From Halorubrum yunnanense (GTDB taxonomy: Archaea; Halobacteriota; Halobacteria; Halobacteriales; Haloferacaceae): DNA of 64,000 nt. Below the pieces are notes generated by a model, which was not told where the DNA came from, made no database searches, and saw nothing but the letters and a program-made list of their open reading frames with translations. This document shows positions 1 to 8,407 of this stretch, piece by piece. The translations under genes were made by a program, and so were the position numbers. The stretch is from NCBI RefSeq assembly GCF_026586675.1, contig NZ_JAODIX010000019.1, positions 52,439 through 116,438 of the forward strand. The letters run 5' to 3'. Numbering within the stretch: the stretch's first letter is position 1; each line of letters begins with the position of its first letter.

Positions 1-329
1 TCGACTCCTCCCGGAACATCTTCGTTATCGGGATCTCGCTCTTTTCCGGGCTGGCCGTCCCGGAGTACATGCGAACCGTCGGGAGCGCGAGCGCCTTCCA
101 GCAGGGGCTGGCCGATAGCTTCCTGGTCGGTCCCCTCCTGGGCGCCGATATCGTCGCCAACACCGTCTACGTCATCGGATCGACGGGGATGGCCGTCGGG
201 GGGATCGTCGCCCTCCTCCTCGACAACTCGATCGCCGGGACGGCCACGGAACGCGGACTCACCGCGTGGGAGGACGCGGCCGAAGCGGACGCGGATTTCA
301 CGTCCGCGTACGAACGCTTCTTCCGATAA
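1..329 (+). CDS. Xanthine/uracil permease (NCS2 family), C-terminal fragment
   Basis: Only the last ~108 codons are present; the reading frame is open from base 3 and the gene begins outside the window. The fragment has a hydrophobic stretch beginning NIFVIGISLFSGLAVPEYM, a second segment near VANTVYVIGSTGMAVGGIVA, and a hydrophilic tail ending YERFFR. This is the pattern of the last two helices and cytoplasmic tail of NCS2 nucleobase permeases, which import uracil, xanthine or related bases using an ion gradient. Substrate cannot be told from this part. No downstream partner follows within 250 bases. Confidence 0.75.
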   Translation, partial: DSSRNIFVIGISLFSGLAVPEYMRTVGSASAFQQGLADSFLVGPLLGADIVANTVYVIGSTGMAVGGIVALLLDNSIAGTATERGLTAWEDAAEADADFTSAYERFFR

Positions 330-585
330 GGAAGCGGTTCGTACCCGCCGATCTTCTCCCAAACGGCTTGCCCTGACGGGATCGGTCGAGGGTCATGAAA
401 CTGATCGATGGTATGAAACCGGCCGACGGTGACGAACGCCGACACCGGCGTCCGGCACGCCGGGAGACGCTCGCGGGCGCCGAGCCGAGACCCGCCCGTG
501 GCCGAGCCGAACACTACTCGCCGACCCGCGGAGTGGGCGCTGGGTGCCTCGCGAAACGACCGCAGAAACGGGTGTCTCGCCGGAC
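330..585. other. Intergenic region between convergent genes
   Basis: About 255 bases separate the permease stop from the stop of the coiled-coil gene on the other strand. I see no convincing gene, tRNA or repeat here. Confidence 0.5.
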
Positions 586-1509
586 TTACAGCAGGCCGGT
601 CTTCTGGAGCTTCATCAGGTCCTCGGTGTCGAGCGTCTCGCCCTCCTTGAACTTCTGGTAGATCTCCTCGGCCTCTTCCTTCTCCTCCTCGCGCTTCTCG
701 GCGCGCTCGTCTTTACGCTCGCGCTCCTCCTCCTTGTCGAGCTCGCGCAGGCGCTTCTGGACGCGCACGAAGTCCTCGTGGTGTCGGTCGGCGGCCTCCT
801 GGGCCTCCACGAACAGCTCGTGCATCTCGTCGGCCTCGTCGCGGATGTCGTCGGCCTCGCGGTAGGCCTCGATCATCTGGTTGTGGTGCTCCTGGGCCTT
901 GTCGGCGAGCTCAGTCACCTTCTGGTGGTGTTGGGACGCCTCGGAGCGGACCTCCTCGGCCTCGTCGACCAGCTCGTCGAGTTCGCTGGTGTCGTCGACC
1001 TTCTCCTTCTTCTCGGCGAGCTCCTCTCGCTTCTCGTCGATCTTCTCGATGAGCTCGCGCTCGTCGTCCGCGTCGAGCACTTCGGTCTGCTGGCGGAACT
1101 CGAGGTCCTCGATCTCCTCTTTGAGCTCCTCGATGGACTTGCCGGAGCCGAGTTCCATGTCCTGTTTGAGCTCCTCGACCTCGTCGAACAGCTCGTTGGC
1201 CTCGGCGTTGAGCTCGTTACGCTTGTCCTTGTGCTCCTGGACCTGCTCGTTGAGCTCGTCGCGGTTCTCGCGGTGTTCCTGGGCCTCGTCGACCTTCTCG
1301 CGCGTCTTCGCGTTGAGGTCGTCGCGCTTGGAGGCGCGCTCGGACGCCATCTGGTTCAGCTCGTTGCGTCGGTCTCGTAGCTGACCGGCGCGCTTGATGA
1401 GCTGCCCCTTCGACCCGTTGTCGAGGTCGTCTTCGGAAAGGTCCACGTTGTCCGCCTTGTCCATCGGTTCGATCTCGTACTGCTCGATGACTTCGTCTTT
1501 CGTTACCAT
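586..1509 (-). CDS. Haloarchaeal coiled-coil protein (COG1340-like)
   Basis: This is a 307-residue, extremely charged protein rich in Glu, Lys, Asp and Arg with almost no Cys or aromatic residues. Apart from a ~35-residue N-terminal lead (MVTKDEVIEQYEIEPMDKAD) it is heptad-like throughout, so a long parallel or hairpin coiled coil is expected. The C-terminus (YQKFKEGETLDTEDLMKL) is a conserved-looking short tail seen in the haloarchaeal phosphoserine-phosphatase-like/coiled-coil family related to COG1340. Function is unknown; a structural or scaffolding role is inference. The start is supported by a Shine-Dalgarno-like GGAGAG on the minus strand at 1517-1522, about 8 bases before ATG. Confidence 0.85.
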   Translation of the reverse strand: MVTKDEVIEQYEIEPMDKADNVDLSEDDLDNGSKGQLIKRAGQLRDRRNELNQMASERASKRDDLNAKTREKVDEAQEHRENRDELNEQVQEHKDKRNELNAEANELFDEVEELKQDMELGSGKSIEELKEEIEDLEFRQQTEVLDADDERELIEKIDEKREELAEKKEKVDDTSELDELVDEAEEVRSEASQHHQKVTELADKAQEHHNQMIEAYREADDIRDEADEMHELFVEAQEAADRHHEDFVRVQKRLRELDKEEERERKDERAEKREEEKEEAEEIYQKFKEGETLDTEDLMKLQKTGLL

Positions 1510-1516
1510 TTTTTAT

Positions 1517-1522
1517 CTCTCC
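1517..1522 (-). promoter_or_regulatory. Shine-Dalgarno-like site of the coiled-coil gene
   Basis: On the minus strand GGAGAG stands about 8 bases ahead of the ATG at 1509. Most genes in this window look leaderless, so this gene is an exception and probably has a true 5' leader. A TATA-like box (CTTTATATG on the minus strand, about 1651-1659) would give a leader of roughly 120 bases. Confidence 0.5.
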
Positions 1523-1806
1523 ATCACCGCTCCGGGGGTAGCAGTCGCTCGCTGTCGTGCGTCGGGCCGTTCACAAGAGCTCCCGTTCATTTCAGCGTGC
1601 GATCCCACCAGCGCCGGAGGCGTTCTGGTAACTGATTCTACCGTAGGCCGACATATAAAGACTTCGGTGAATCGGGTGTAACCCGGTAGCACGGGCGGTA
1701 TACCCGTCGTTCCGTGCCGAACGATCACACACCCATCACTATTTATGAACGTCGGCCGGGGGACCACGCGGGCCCGCCGCGGTGTCACGGGGGACCCGCG
1801 ATGGCC

Positions 1807-2493
1807 TCACGCGCCCTCGTCGCGGACCTCGTACGAGAGCACGACTCCGGCGTCGAGTCGCTCCGAACCGACCAGATCCAGCCGCGGGAACGACTCGGTG
1901 AACCCAGCGCCGTCGGCGAGCGTCGGCGCGTCTCGGCCGCCGATCACCATCGACCCGACGTAGACGTGGAGCTCGTCGACGAGGCCCGCCGCGAAACACG
2001 AATAGATCACCTCGCCGCCCCCCTCGATCATCAGGCGGTCGACGCCGCGGTCGGCCAGCGCGTCGAATCCGCCGGCGAGGTCGACGCGACCCTCATCGGT
2101 CTCGCTCTCGACCGCGACGACCTCCGCGCCGGCCGCGGTGAGTTCCTCGCGCCGCTCCTCGGTCGTCGCCGCCGAGACGAGCAGGTACGTCGTCGCCGCG
2201 TCGTCGAGGAGCCGAGCGTCGGTCGGCGTCCGCCCCTCCGAGTCGACGACGACGCGGGCGGGGTGACCGGGCCGGCCGTTCCGCAGGCGCTGGACGCGGC
2301 GGTCCTCCTCGTCGAGCGTGAGGTGCGGGTCGTCGGCGAGCACCGTCCCGACACCCACGAGCACCGCGTCCGCGGCGGCCCTGACCCGGTCAACCCGGTC
2401 GAAGTCCTCCGATCCCGAGATGCGGAGCTGCTCCCGGCGCCGCGTCGCGAGCTTCCCGTCGACGCTCTGGGCGGCGTTGACGACGACGTGCAT
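1807..2493 (-). CDS. arfC: 2,5-diamino-6-(ribosylamino)pyrimidinone 5'-phosphate reductase
   Basis: The 228-residue product is a RibD C-terminal/RIB7 fold reductase, which in archaea reduces the ribose of the GTP-derived pyrimidine intermediate in riboflavin and deazaflavin (F420) biosynthesis. It opens with the diagnostic MHVVVNAAQSVDGKLA, followed by ADAVLVGVGTVLADDP (NADPH-binding region) and RLMIEGGGEVIYS (substrate loop). The length matches stand-alone archaeal ArfC and no deaminase domain is fused. It lies 62 bases downstream of the PUA gene on the same strand. No other riboflavin gene is in the window. Confidence 0.9.
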   Translation of the reverse strand: MHVVVNAAQSVDGKLATRRREQLRISGSEDFDRVDRVRAAADAVLVGVGTVLADDPHLTLDEEDRRVQRLRNGRPGHPARVVVDSEGRTPTDARLLDDAATTYLLVSAATTEERREELTAAGAEVVAVESETDEGRVDLAGGFDALADRGVDRLMIEGGGEVIYSCFAAGLVDELHVYVGSMVIGGRDAPTLADGAGFTESFPRLDLVGSERLDAGVVLSYEVRDEGA

Positions 2494-2555
2494 ACGCGTT
2501 CGTCTCGGGGACGGGAAATGATCGTTTCGGTCGGGGACGCGCCGAGGGCAGCCGG

Positions 2556-3077
2556 CTACTCCGCGTCGGCGACTCCGTCGCCGCCGACCCCATTCCGCAC
2601 CTTGACGGCGACCCCGCTCCCGAACGCCTCGGCTTCGGCGCCGGAGAGCTCCGCGCGCCCGACCGCGAACAGCGCGTCGTCCCCGTCGACGACGAGCACC
2701 TCGTCGCCGGGTCGGATCCCGTCGTCGGCCGCGGTCACGAACTTCGCGAAGGCGTTGCGCCCCTCGCGGACGAACGGCTCGCTCTCCTCGCCGACGACCA
2801 CCCGGTGTCGCGGCCGGTCGAACGCCCCGCGCAGCCGCCGGCCGCCGGCGACGCCCAGGGTGAAGCGCCCGTCGGTACCGTACGAGACGAGGCGGTCGCC
2901 CTCGGAGCTGCCGGGCGTGTCGTCGACGTCGCCGACGATCACCTGTCGCGGGCGGCCGCCGCTCGACCGGCGAAGGGTCAGCGGCTCGTCCGGGGGGAAG
3001 AGGGCGCGGCCCGCGCCGGCGCCGAACTGGTAGTCGGCGCCGGTCCGCAGGTCCGCGAGCGCGTCGGCGTCGGTCAT
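2556..3077 (-). CDS. PUA-domain protein
   Basis: 173 residues. The C-terminal half reads FAKFVTAADDGIRPGDEVLVVDGDDALFAVGRAELS (split: FAKFVTAADDGIRPGDEV then LVVDGDDALFAVGRAE), the typical PUA strand-turn-strand pattern found in archaeal tRNA-guanine transglycosylase and pseudouridine synthases. The N-terminal half carries the companion domain with QFGAGAGRALFPP, resembling the region just before PUA in ArcTGT-type proteins. An RNA-binding role, perhaps tied to tRNA modification, is likely by family. No catalytic domain is present, so it is a stand-alone PUA protein (COG1370-like). Confidence 0.8.
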   Translation of the reverse strand: MTDADALADLRTGADYQFGAGAGRALFPPDEPLTLRRSSGGRPRQVIVGDVDDTPGSSEGDRLVSYGTDGRFTLGVAGGRRLRGAFDRPRHRVVVGEESEPFVREGRNAFAKFVTAADDGIRPGDEVLVVDGDDALFAVGRAELSGAEAEAFGSGVAVKVRNGVGGDGVADAE

Positions 3078-3129
3078 ACCCGAACTGTCCCGGCCACGCG
3101 CAAAGCCGTTACGACACGGGCCGCTTCCC

Positions 3130-4065
3130 TTATAGCTCGATCCGATCGACGATCGACTTCGTGCCGTCCTCGTCGCTGTGGGTGTTGATCGCGATCGTCT
3201 GGACCCGGTCTTCCAGCAGCGACCCCTCCATCTTCGCCTGCAACAGCGAGTCCACCTGATAAACGCCGGCGGCGTTGTTCATCCGGATCACGACCTGTAC
3301 GGGGGTCTTCCCGCCTTCCCGGAGCGAAACGCGCTCGATCGCCTGCGAGGAGACGGTGTTGATCCCGCGACCCCCCTCCTCGTAGGGGACCCGCGAGCGC
3401 CCGCGCTCCATGTCGAGCCCGTCCGCGATCCGGACGATCCCGGCCTCCAGCGTCAGCGGCTGCTCTTCGGTGTGGTGACAGAGGATCGCGTGGAGCACCT
3501 CCGCCTTCACGCGCACCTGGTCGGGAACGTCGTAGAAGGAGGGGAGAAAGTCGTCGAGTAGGTCGGCCGCGAGCGGGATCGAGTAGTAGGGATGGTCGTG
3601 ACGGTGGACGACGTGGCCGATGTCGTGGAGCGTCGCCGCGAGCGCGATGATCACCGGCTCGTCGGCCTCGTCGAGCCCCTGCTGACGGGCGCCGTTGAAG
3701 TCGACTCCGCCGTCTTTCAGCAGGTCGTACAGCCGGAGCGCGCGGTCCCGGACGATCTCGACGTGTTTCGACCCGTGGTCGTTGTACCCCTTCCGGTCGA
3801 CGGGATTGACGTTCTGCGCCTCCAGGTACGCGGCGATCTCCTCGTCCGACGCGATCCGATCGAGCACCTCGTTGAGACGGTCGTCGGGGAAGGCGTGGTC
3901 GGCGTCGGGATCGTACTCGTGGCGGTCGGCGTCGGTGTCGGCGTCGATGTCCGGGTCGTCGTCGACGTCGAGGCCGTCGAGGTCCTCGGGACTCTCGGAG
4001 TCGTCGGGGTCCTCGGGATCGGCGGAGTCGGCCATCGATCCGTCGGCGTCGGTGGAATCGGTCAT
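3130..4065 (-). CDS. HD-domain metal-dependent phosphohydrolase
   Basis: 311 residues. An acidic, low-complexity N-terminus (about residues 1-65, Asp/Glu/Ser repeats) precedes an HD domain with the ordered ligands KHVEIVRDRA (His), ATLHDIGHVVH (His-Asp), HAILCHHTEE and RIADGLDMERGR (final Asp). Such proteins hydrolyse phosphate esters, often of nucleotides; the substrate cannot be read from sequence. A C-terminal ACT-like/degenerate region (VQVVIRMNNAAGVYQVDSL) follows. A TATA-like element on the minus strand around 4088-4103 is about 30 bases upstream, consistent with a leaderless start at 4065. The gene is divergent to dapA. Confidence 0.85.
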   Translation of the reverse strand: MTDSTDADGSMADSADPEDPDDSESPEDLDGLDVDDDPDIDADTDADRHEYDPDADHAFPDDRLNEVLDRIASDEEIAAYLEAQNVNPVDRKGYNDHGSKHVEIVRDRALRLYDLLKDGGVDFNGARQQGLDEADEPVIIALAATLHDIGHVVHRHDHPYYSIPLAADLLDDFLPSFYDVPDQVRVKAEVLHAILCHHTEEQPLTLEAGIVRIADGLDMERGRSRVPYEEGGRGINTVSSQAIERVSLREGGKTPVQVVIRMNNAAGVYQVDSLLQAKMEGSLLEDRVQTIAINTHSDEDGTKSIVDRIEL

Positions 4066-4144
4066 GAGATCGGGGAGGACGCGCCGGCGATTGAAAAGGG
4101 TGTGCGTGGGGCGGTCGTCGCCCGACCGGCAGTTTCGACCCGAG

Positions 4145-4208
4145 GCAAAATCTATAAGCGACGGAGCGTTCCATTACGGGCGTGAACCGACCCGCGTCCG
4201 GACGCGGC
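4145..4208 (+). promoter_or_regulatory. Probable dapA promoter with downstream 16-bp palindrome
   Basis: A purine-rich element followed by TCTATAAG (4151-4158) forms a good haloarchaeal BRE/TATA box, placing the start of transcription near 4180 and leaving a leader of about 190 bases before dapA. At 4192-4207 lies a perfect 16-base palindrome CCGCGTCCGGACGCGG, just past the inferred start site, a sensible place for an operator or an early RNA hairpin. Regulation by lysine or by a repressor is inference only. Confidence 0.45.
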
Positions 4209-4368
4209 TCGCCGCCGTCGACAGCGACGCGGCTCTTCTCGAAGAAACGCGCGTGACCCGTCCGCCGGCGGGAGTGGCGACCCCGTCCCGGACGACCCCC
4301 GGCCCGCGCGCACCGTTCGCTGACAGACCGCAGATCCCGACTCGAACCCAGACACCGACCGCCCACCC

Positions 4369-5370
4369 ATGACAGACGCGACCACCACGACGCCTTACGG
4401 CGCACAGGACGCGACGGACCGAGACTCGACCGACGAGCCCTTCGAGGGGGTGTACCCCGCGATGACGACCCCATTCACCGACGGCGACGAGGTCGACCAC
4501 CAGCAGCTCGCCGACAACGCCCGCTACCTCGAGCGCGCGGGCGTCGACGGCGTCGTCCCCGTCGGCTCCACCGGCGAGTCGGCGACGATGAGCCACGACG
4601 AGCACGTCGACGTGATCGAGACGGTCCGCGACGCCCTCGACGACATCCCCGTGATCGCGGGTACCGGCTCGAACAACACCGCCGAGGCGCTCTCGCTTTC
4701 CCGGCGCGCCGCCGACGCGGGCGCCGACGGCCTCCTCCTGATTTCCCCCTACTACAACAGGCCCGAGCCCGCCGGCTTCCTCGAACACTACCGGACGATC
4801 GCCGACGAGGTCGACCTCCCGCAGATCGTCTACAACGTCCCGAGCCGGACCGGCCAGTCGATCCCGGTCGACGTCACCGCCGAGCTCGCCGAACACCCGA
4901 ATATCCAGGGGTACAAGGCCGCCTCGGGCGACCTGAACCTCGTCAGCGAGGTGATCGAGCGCACCCGCGACGAGTCGTTCTCCGTGCTCTCCGGCGACGA
5001 CGGGCTCACGCTCCCCGTGCTCTCGATCGGCGGCACCGGCACCATCAGCGTCGTTGGCAACGTCGAGCCGGAGCGCTCCTGTGCGATGGTCGGCGCCGCG
5101 CTCTCCGGCGACTACGACCGCGCTCGCGCGCTCCACCACGAACTCTCGCCGCTCGTCCGCGAGCTGTTCGCCGAGACGAACCCGATCCCGGTGAAGGAGG
5201 CGATGCACATCCGCGGCCGGGGCGGGCCCCTGGTCCGCTCGCCGCTCTCGCGGCTCTCCGAGGAGCGCCGGGAGGTCCTGCGCGAGCTGCTGGCCGAGTA
5301 CGACGAGGCCGCGCCCGGGACCGTCGATCCGGCCGCCGTCGAACCCGCGGCGGCGGGGGACGCGGAATGA
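4369..5370 (+). CDS. dapA: 4-hydroxy-tetrahydrodipicolinate synthase
   Basis: First committed enzyme of diaminopimelate/lysine synthesis, condensing aspartate semialdehyde with pyruvate. The TIM-barrel features are all visible: GSTGES (residues 66-71), YYN near 128, the catalytic Tyr in YNVPSRT (Y155), the Schiff-base Lys in GYKAASGDLN (K183) and the C-terminal NPIPVKEAMHIRG. At 333 residues it is ~35 longer than bacterial DapA owing to an N-terminal extension of ~25 residues and an Ala-rich tail. It heads the lysine block and its stop overlaps the dapB start (ATGA). Confidence 0.96.
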   Translation: MTDATTTTPYGAQDATDRDSTDEPFEGVYPAMTTPFTDGDEVDHQQLADNARYLERAGVDGVVPVGSTGESATMSHDEHVDVIETVRDALDDIPVIAGTGSNNTAEALSLSRRAADAGADGLLLISPYYNRPEPAGFLEHYRTIADEVDLPQIVYNVPSRTGQSIPVDVTAELAEHPNIQGYKAASGDLNLVSEVIERTRDESFSVLSGDDGLTLPVLSIGGTGTISVVGNVEPERSCAMVGAALSGDYDRARALHHELSPLVRELFAETNPIPVKEAMHIRGRGGPLVRSPLSRLSEERREVLRELLAEYDEAAPGTVDPAAVEPAAAGDAE

Positions 5371-6164
5371 GCGGCGGCGCGACCGACGCCAACCTCCGGC
5401 TCGCCGTCACCGGCGCCGGCGGCCGGATGGGCCGCGAGGTGATCGAAGCCGCCGCCGACCGCGAGGGCGTCGCCGTCGCCGTCGCGGTCAACCGCACCGC
5501 GACCGAGCCCGTCGCGGGGGTCGACGTCGACTCCGCGGACCGGCTGAGAGAGCTGCTCGCGGCCGAGTCCCCCGACGTCCTCGTCGACTTCACCGGCCCG
5601 GAGTCGGCGATTGCGTACGCCGGGGCCTGCGCCGACGCCGACGTCCCGATGGTCACCGGCACGACCGGGTTCGCGGGCGCGCAGCTCGATGACCTCCGGG
5701 CCGCGAGCGACGCGGTCCCGGTGCTCAAGGCGTCGAACTTCGCCCGCGGCGTCGCCGCGCTCCGCCGCGCGGTTCGCGAGGCCGCGGCCGCGCTCCCCGG
5801 CTACGACGTGGAGCTGACCGAGACGCACCACAACGGAAAGCGCGACGCCCCCTCGGGCACCGCGAAGTCGATCCTCGACGACGTGGAGTCGGTCCGCGGG
5901 GACCTCGACGAGCGCGTGCACGGCCGCGAGGGCGACGCGCCGCGCGAGGCGAGCGAGATCGGCGTCCACGCCCGACGCGCGGGCGACGTGACCGGCGAGC
6001 ACGAGGTCATGCTGGCGGGGAACCGCGAGACGCTCCGACTGACGCACCGCGCCGGCGACCGCGGGGTGTTCGCCGAGGGCGCGCTGGACGCCGCCGCTTG
6101 GCTCGCCGACAGCGACCCCGGCTGGTACGGGTTCGACGACGTGCTCGACGCCGGAAGTGAATAG
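5367..6164 (+). CDS. dapB: 4-hydroxy-tetrahydrodipicolinate reductase
   Basis: 265 residues with the N-terminal NAD(P)-binding loop VTGAGGRMGREV, the VDFTGPESAIAYA strand-turn, TGTTGF, and the family signature ELTETHHNGKRDAPSGTAK, which contains the catalytic His pair and Lys. It reduces the DapA product to tetrahydrodipicolinate. The start codon overlaps the dapA stop by four bases, so the two are probably translationally coupled. The dapD gene follows after 57 bases with its own promoter. Confidence 0.96.
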   Translation: MSGGATDANLRLAVTGAGGRMGREVIEAAADREGVAVAVAVNRTATEPVAGVDVDSADRLRELLAAESPDVLVDFTGPESAIAYAGACADADVPMVTGTTGFAGAQLDDLRAASDAVPVLKASNFARGVAALRRAVREAAAALPGYDVELTETHHNGKRDAPSGTAKSILDDVESVRGDLDERVHGREGDAPREASEIGVHARRAGDVTGEHEVMLAGNRETLRLTHRAGDRGVFAEGALDAAAWLADSDPGWYGFDDVLDAGSE

Positions 6165-6186
6165 CTCCGGAACATACGCGTATCGA

Positions 6187-6198
6187 CGAATAAATACC
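6187..6198 (+). promoter_or_regulatory. TATA-like promoter of dapD
   Basis: The AT-rich box GAATAAATAC is centred about 30 bases before the dapD ATG at 6222. That spacing predicts a leaderless or near-leaderless transcript, so dapD-lysA-dapF-dapE may be transcribed separately from dapAB. Confidence 0.5.
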
Positions 6199-6221
6199 GA
6201 CACTCATCCATACACTATCCA

Positions 6222-7061
6222 ATGACGCTTCGATCCGACGTCTCCGATCTGTGGGACCGCTATCAGGAGGGGCTGACCGCCGCCGACGCGACGAGCGAGG
6301 ACGCCGACGTCCTCGAGTCGTTCCTCTCGGCGCTGGAGGCCGGCGAGGTCCGCGCCGCGGAGAAGACCGGCGACGACGTGACCACCTGGGAGGCAAACGA
6401 GTGGGTCAAGCGGGGAATCCTACTGAACTTCGGCCTGCGCGAGACCGAGCCCCGCGAGCACGGCGGCGTCACCTACTACGACGTGCTCCCGCTGCGCGAC
6501 ACCGCCGACCTCGGCGAGCGCGGCACCCGCAACACCCCCGACGGCACCGTCATCCGGCGCGGCGCCTACCTCGGGGGCGACTGTATCATGATGAGCCCCT
6601 CGTTCGTCAACATGGGCGCGCACGTCGGCGACGGCACCCTCGTCGACTCCTGTGACACGGTCGGCTCCTGCGCGCAGCTCGGCGAGAACGTGAAGCTCGG
6701 CGCCAACACGCTGATCGGCGGCGTGCTCGAACCGGTCGAGGACGCGCCGGTCGTGATCGAGGACGGCGTCTCGCTCGGCGCGGGCTGCCGGGTCACCTCG
6801 GGCTTCCGGGTCGGCGAGAACAGCATCGTCGGGGAGAACACCCTCTTGACCCCCCGCATCCCCGTCTACGACCTCGTCGAAGAGGAGATCCTCTACGGCC
6901 ACCTCCCGGCCGACCGCCGGGCGTTCACCCGGATGGTGGAGTCGTCCGTGGGCGACCACGAGCTGTTCGAGGGCGGCGCCTACAAGCCCGCGGTCGTCGC
7001 GACCCACGTGGAGGAGGAGACGCTGGAGGCGACGCGGCGGGAGGACGCGCTCCGCGAATGA
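6222..7061 (+). CDS. dapD: Tetrahydrodipicolinate N-succinyltransferase
   Basis: 279 residues with a helical N-terminal part (about 1-95) and a left-handed beta-helix of hexapeptide repeats (about 100-225), including MSPSFVNMGAHVGDGTLVD and GANTLIGGVLEPVEDAPVV. This is the TIGR-style succinyltransferase rather than the acetyltransferase variant, so the organism appears to use the succinylase branch, matching the dapE-like gene downstream. A succinyl-DAP aminotransferase (DapC/ArgD) is not in the window. The stop overlaps the lysA start (ATGA). Confidence 0.95.
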   Translation: MTLRSDVSDLWDRYQEGLTAADATSEDADVLESFLSALEAGEVRAAEKTGDDVTTWEANEWVKRGILLNFGLRETEPREHGGVTYYDVLPLRDTADLGERGTRNTPDGTVIRRGAYLGGDCIMMSPSFVNMGAHVGDGTLVDSCDTVGSCAQLGENVKLGANTLIGGVLEPVEDAPVVIEDGVSLGAGCRVTSGFRVGENSIVGENTLLTPRIPVYDLVEEEILYGHLPADRRAFTRMVESSVGDHELFEGGAYKPAVVATHVEEETLEATRREDALRE

Positions 7062-8407
7062 GCGACTCCGAGGCGGGCGCAACGGGCGCGCGAGAGAACC
7101 CCCCGGTCCGACGCGTGAGCGACTGGGACGCCGCCCAACTCGCCGAGCTCGCGATCGAGTACGGCACGCCCCTCTACGTGCAGGACCTCGACCGCGCCCG
7201 CGAGAACTGCGAGCGGCTGCGGGACGCCTTCCCGGACGCCGACGTCCGGTACGCCGTGAAGGCCCACACCGGCCGCCGGGTCCTCGAGACGGTCCGCGAG
7301 GCCGGGCTCGACGCCGAGTGCGCCTCCGCGGGCGAGGTCGACCGCGCGCTCGCGGCCGGCTTCGGCGGCGACCGCCTCCACTACACCGCGGTCAACCCGC
7401 CCGCCCGCGACCTCGACTACGTCGTCGGCGTCGCCGAGGCGGAGCCCGACCTCACGGTCACCGTCGGCGCCGTCGACACCCTCGATCGGCTCGCCGAGCG
7501 CGGCTACGAGGGTCGGGTCTGCGTCCGGGTGAACCCCGGCGTCGGCGCGGGCCACCACGAGAAGGTCCGGACCGGCGGCGCGGCGAAGTTCGGGATCCCG
7601 TCCGACCGCGCCGCCGAGGCGGCCCGCGAGGCCGCAGAGCGCTTCGACGTGGTCGGGGTCCACGCCCACGCCGGCTCCGGTATCGACCCGGAGCAGCTGG
7701 ACAGCCATCGCGAGCTCGTCACCCGGATGGGCGAGCTGGCGCGGGAGCTCACCGATCCCGACGGCGACGCCGCCCCTCTCGACCTCGAATACGTCGACGT
7801 CGGCGGCGGGTTCGGCGTCCCGTATCAGGAAGACGAGCCTCCGCTCGGTCTCCCGGCGGTCGCCGAGGCGACCCGCGAGGCCGTCGCGCCGCTGCCCGCG
7901 GGCGTCGACCTCGCGATCGAGCCCGGCCGGTACGTCGTCGCCGACGCGGGCGTCCTCCTGACGCGCGTGAACACGGTGAAGCCCACGCCCGACGAGCGCG
8001 TCGTCGGCGTCGACGCCGGGATGACCGACCTGCTGCGCCCGGCGATGTACGACGCGTACCACCCGATTCGGAACCTCGGACGGGGACGGAGCGCCGACGG
8101 GGGCGACGCGCCGACCCCCGACGAGCGGGAGGCAACCCCTGTCACGGTCGCCGGACCTATCTGTGAGACCGGCGATACACTCTGCAAGGACCGAGCGCTC
8201 GCCGACCCGACTCGGGGGGACCTCCTCGCGGTCGGGGTCGCGGGCGCCTACGGATACGAGATGGCGAGCCAATACAACTCACGACCGCGGCCGGCGGAGG
8301 TCGCGCTCGACGACGGAACCGCGACGATCGCCCGACGCCGAGAGGGCCTGCCGGACCTGACCGCGGTCGAGCGGAACGCCGACACGCCGGCCGGAGGCGA
8401 CCGATGA
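7058..8407 (+). CDS. lysA: Diaminopimelate decarboxylase
   Basis: Last enzyme of lysine synthesis; PLP-dependent, alanine-racemase fold type III. The 449-residue product has the PLP Lys in VRYAVKAHTG (K68), the HAHAGSGID loop, the glycine-rich VDVGGGFGVPY phosphate-binding turn, EPGRYVVADAG, GPICETGDTLC supplying the active-site Cys, and GAYGYEMASQYNSRPRP near the C-terminus. It sits between dapD and dapF with four-base overlaps at both ends, which suggests coupled translation. Confidence 0.96.
   Translation: MSDSEAGATGARENPPVRRVSDWDAAQLAELAIEYGTPLYVQDLDRARENCERLRDAFPDADVRYAVKAHTGRRVLETVREAGLDAECASAGEVDRALAAGFGGDRLHYTAVNPPARDLDYVVGVAEAEPDLTVTVGAVDTLDRLAERGYEGRVCVRVNPGVGAGHHEKVRTGGAAKFGIPSDRAAEAAREAAERFDVVGVHAHAGSGIDPEQLDSHRELVTRMGELARELTDPDGDAAPLDLEYVDVGGGFGVPYQEDEPPLGLPAVAEATREAVAPLPAGVDLAIEPGRYVVADAGVLLTRVNTVKPTPDERVVGVDAGMTDLLRPAMYDAYHPIRNLGRGRSADGGDAPTPDEREATPVTVAGPICETGDTLCKDRALADPTRGDLLAVGVAGAYGYEMASQYNSRPRPAEVALDDGTATIARRREGLPDLTAVERNADTPAGGDR

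Noticed and set aside
544..1380. Long Leu/Val-rich open frame on the plus strand opposite the coiled-coil gene
   Set aside because: It is the mirror of Glu/Asp/Lys-rich codons in the minus-strand gene; GC-rich haloarchaeal DNA keeps such frames open by chance.
4180..4368. Lysine riboswitch before dapA
   Set aside because: The leader does not show the long conserved lysine-riboswitch core, and that class is not established in archaea.
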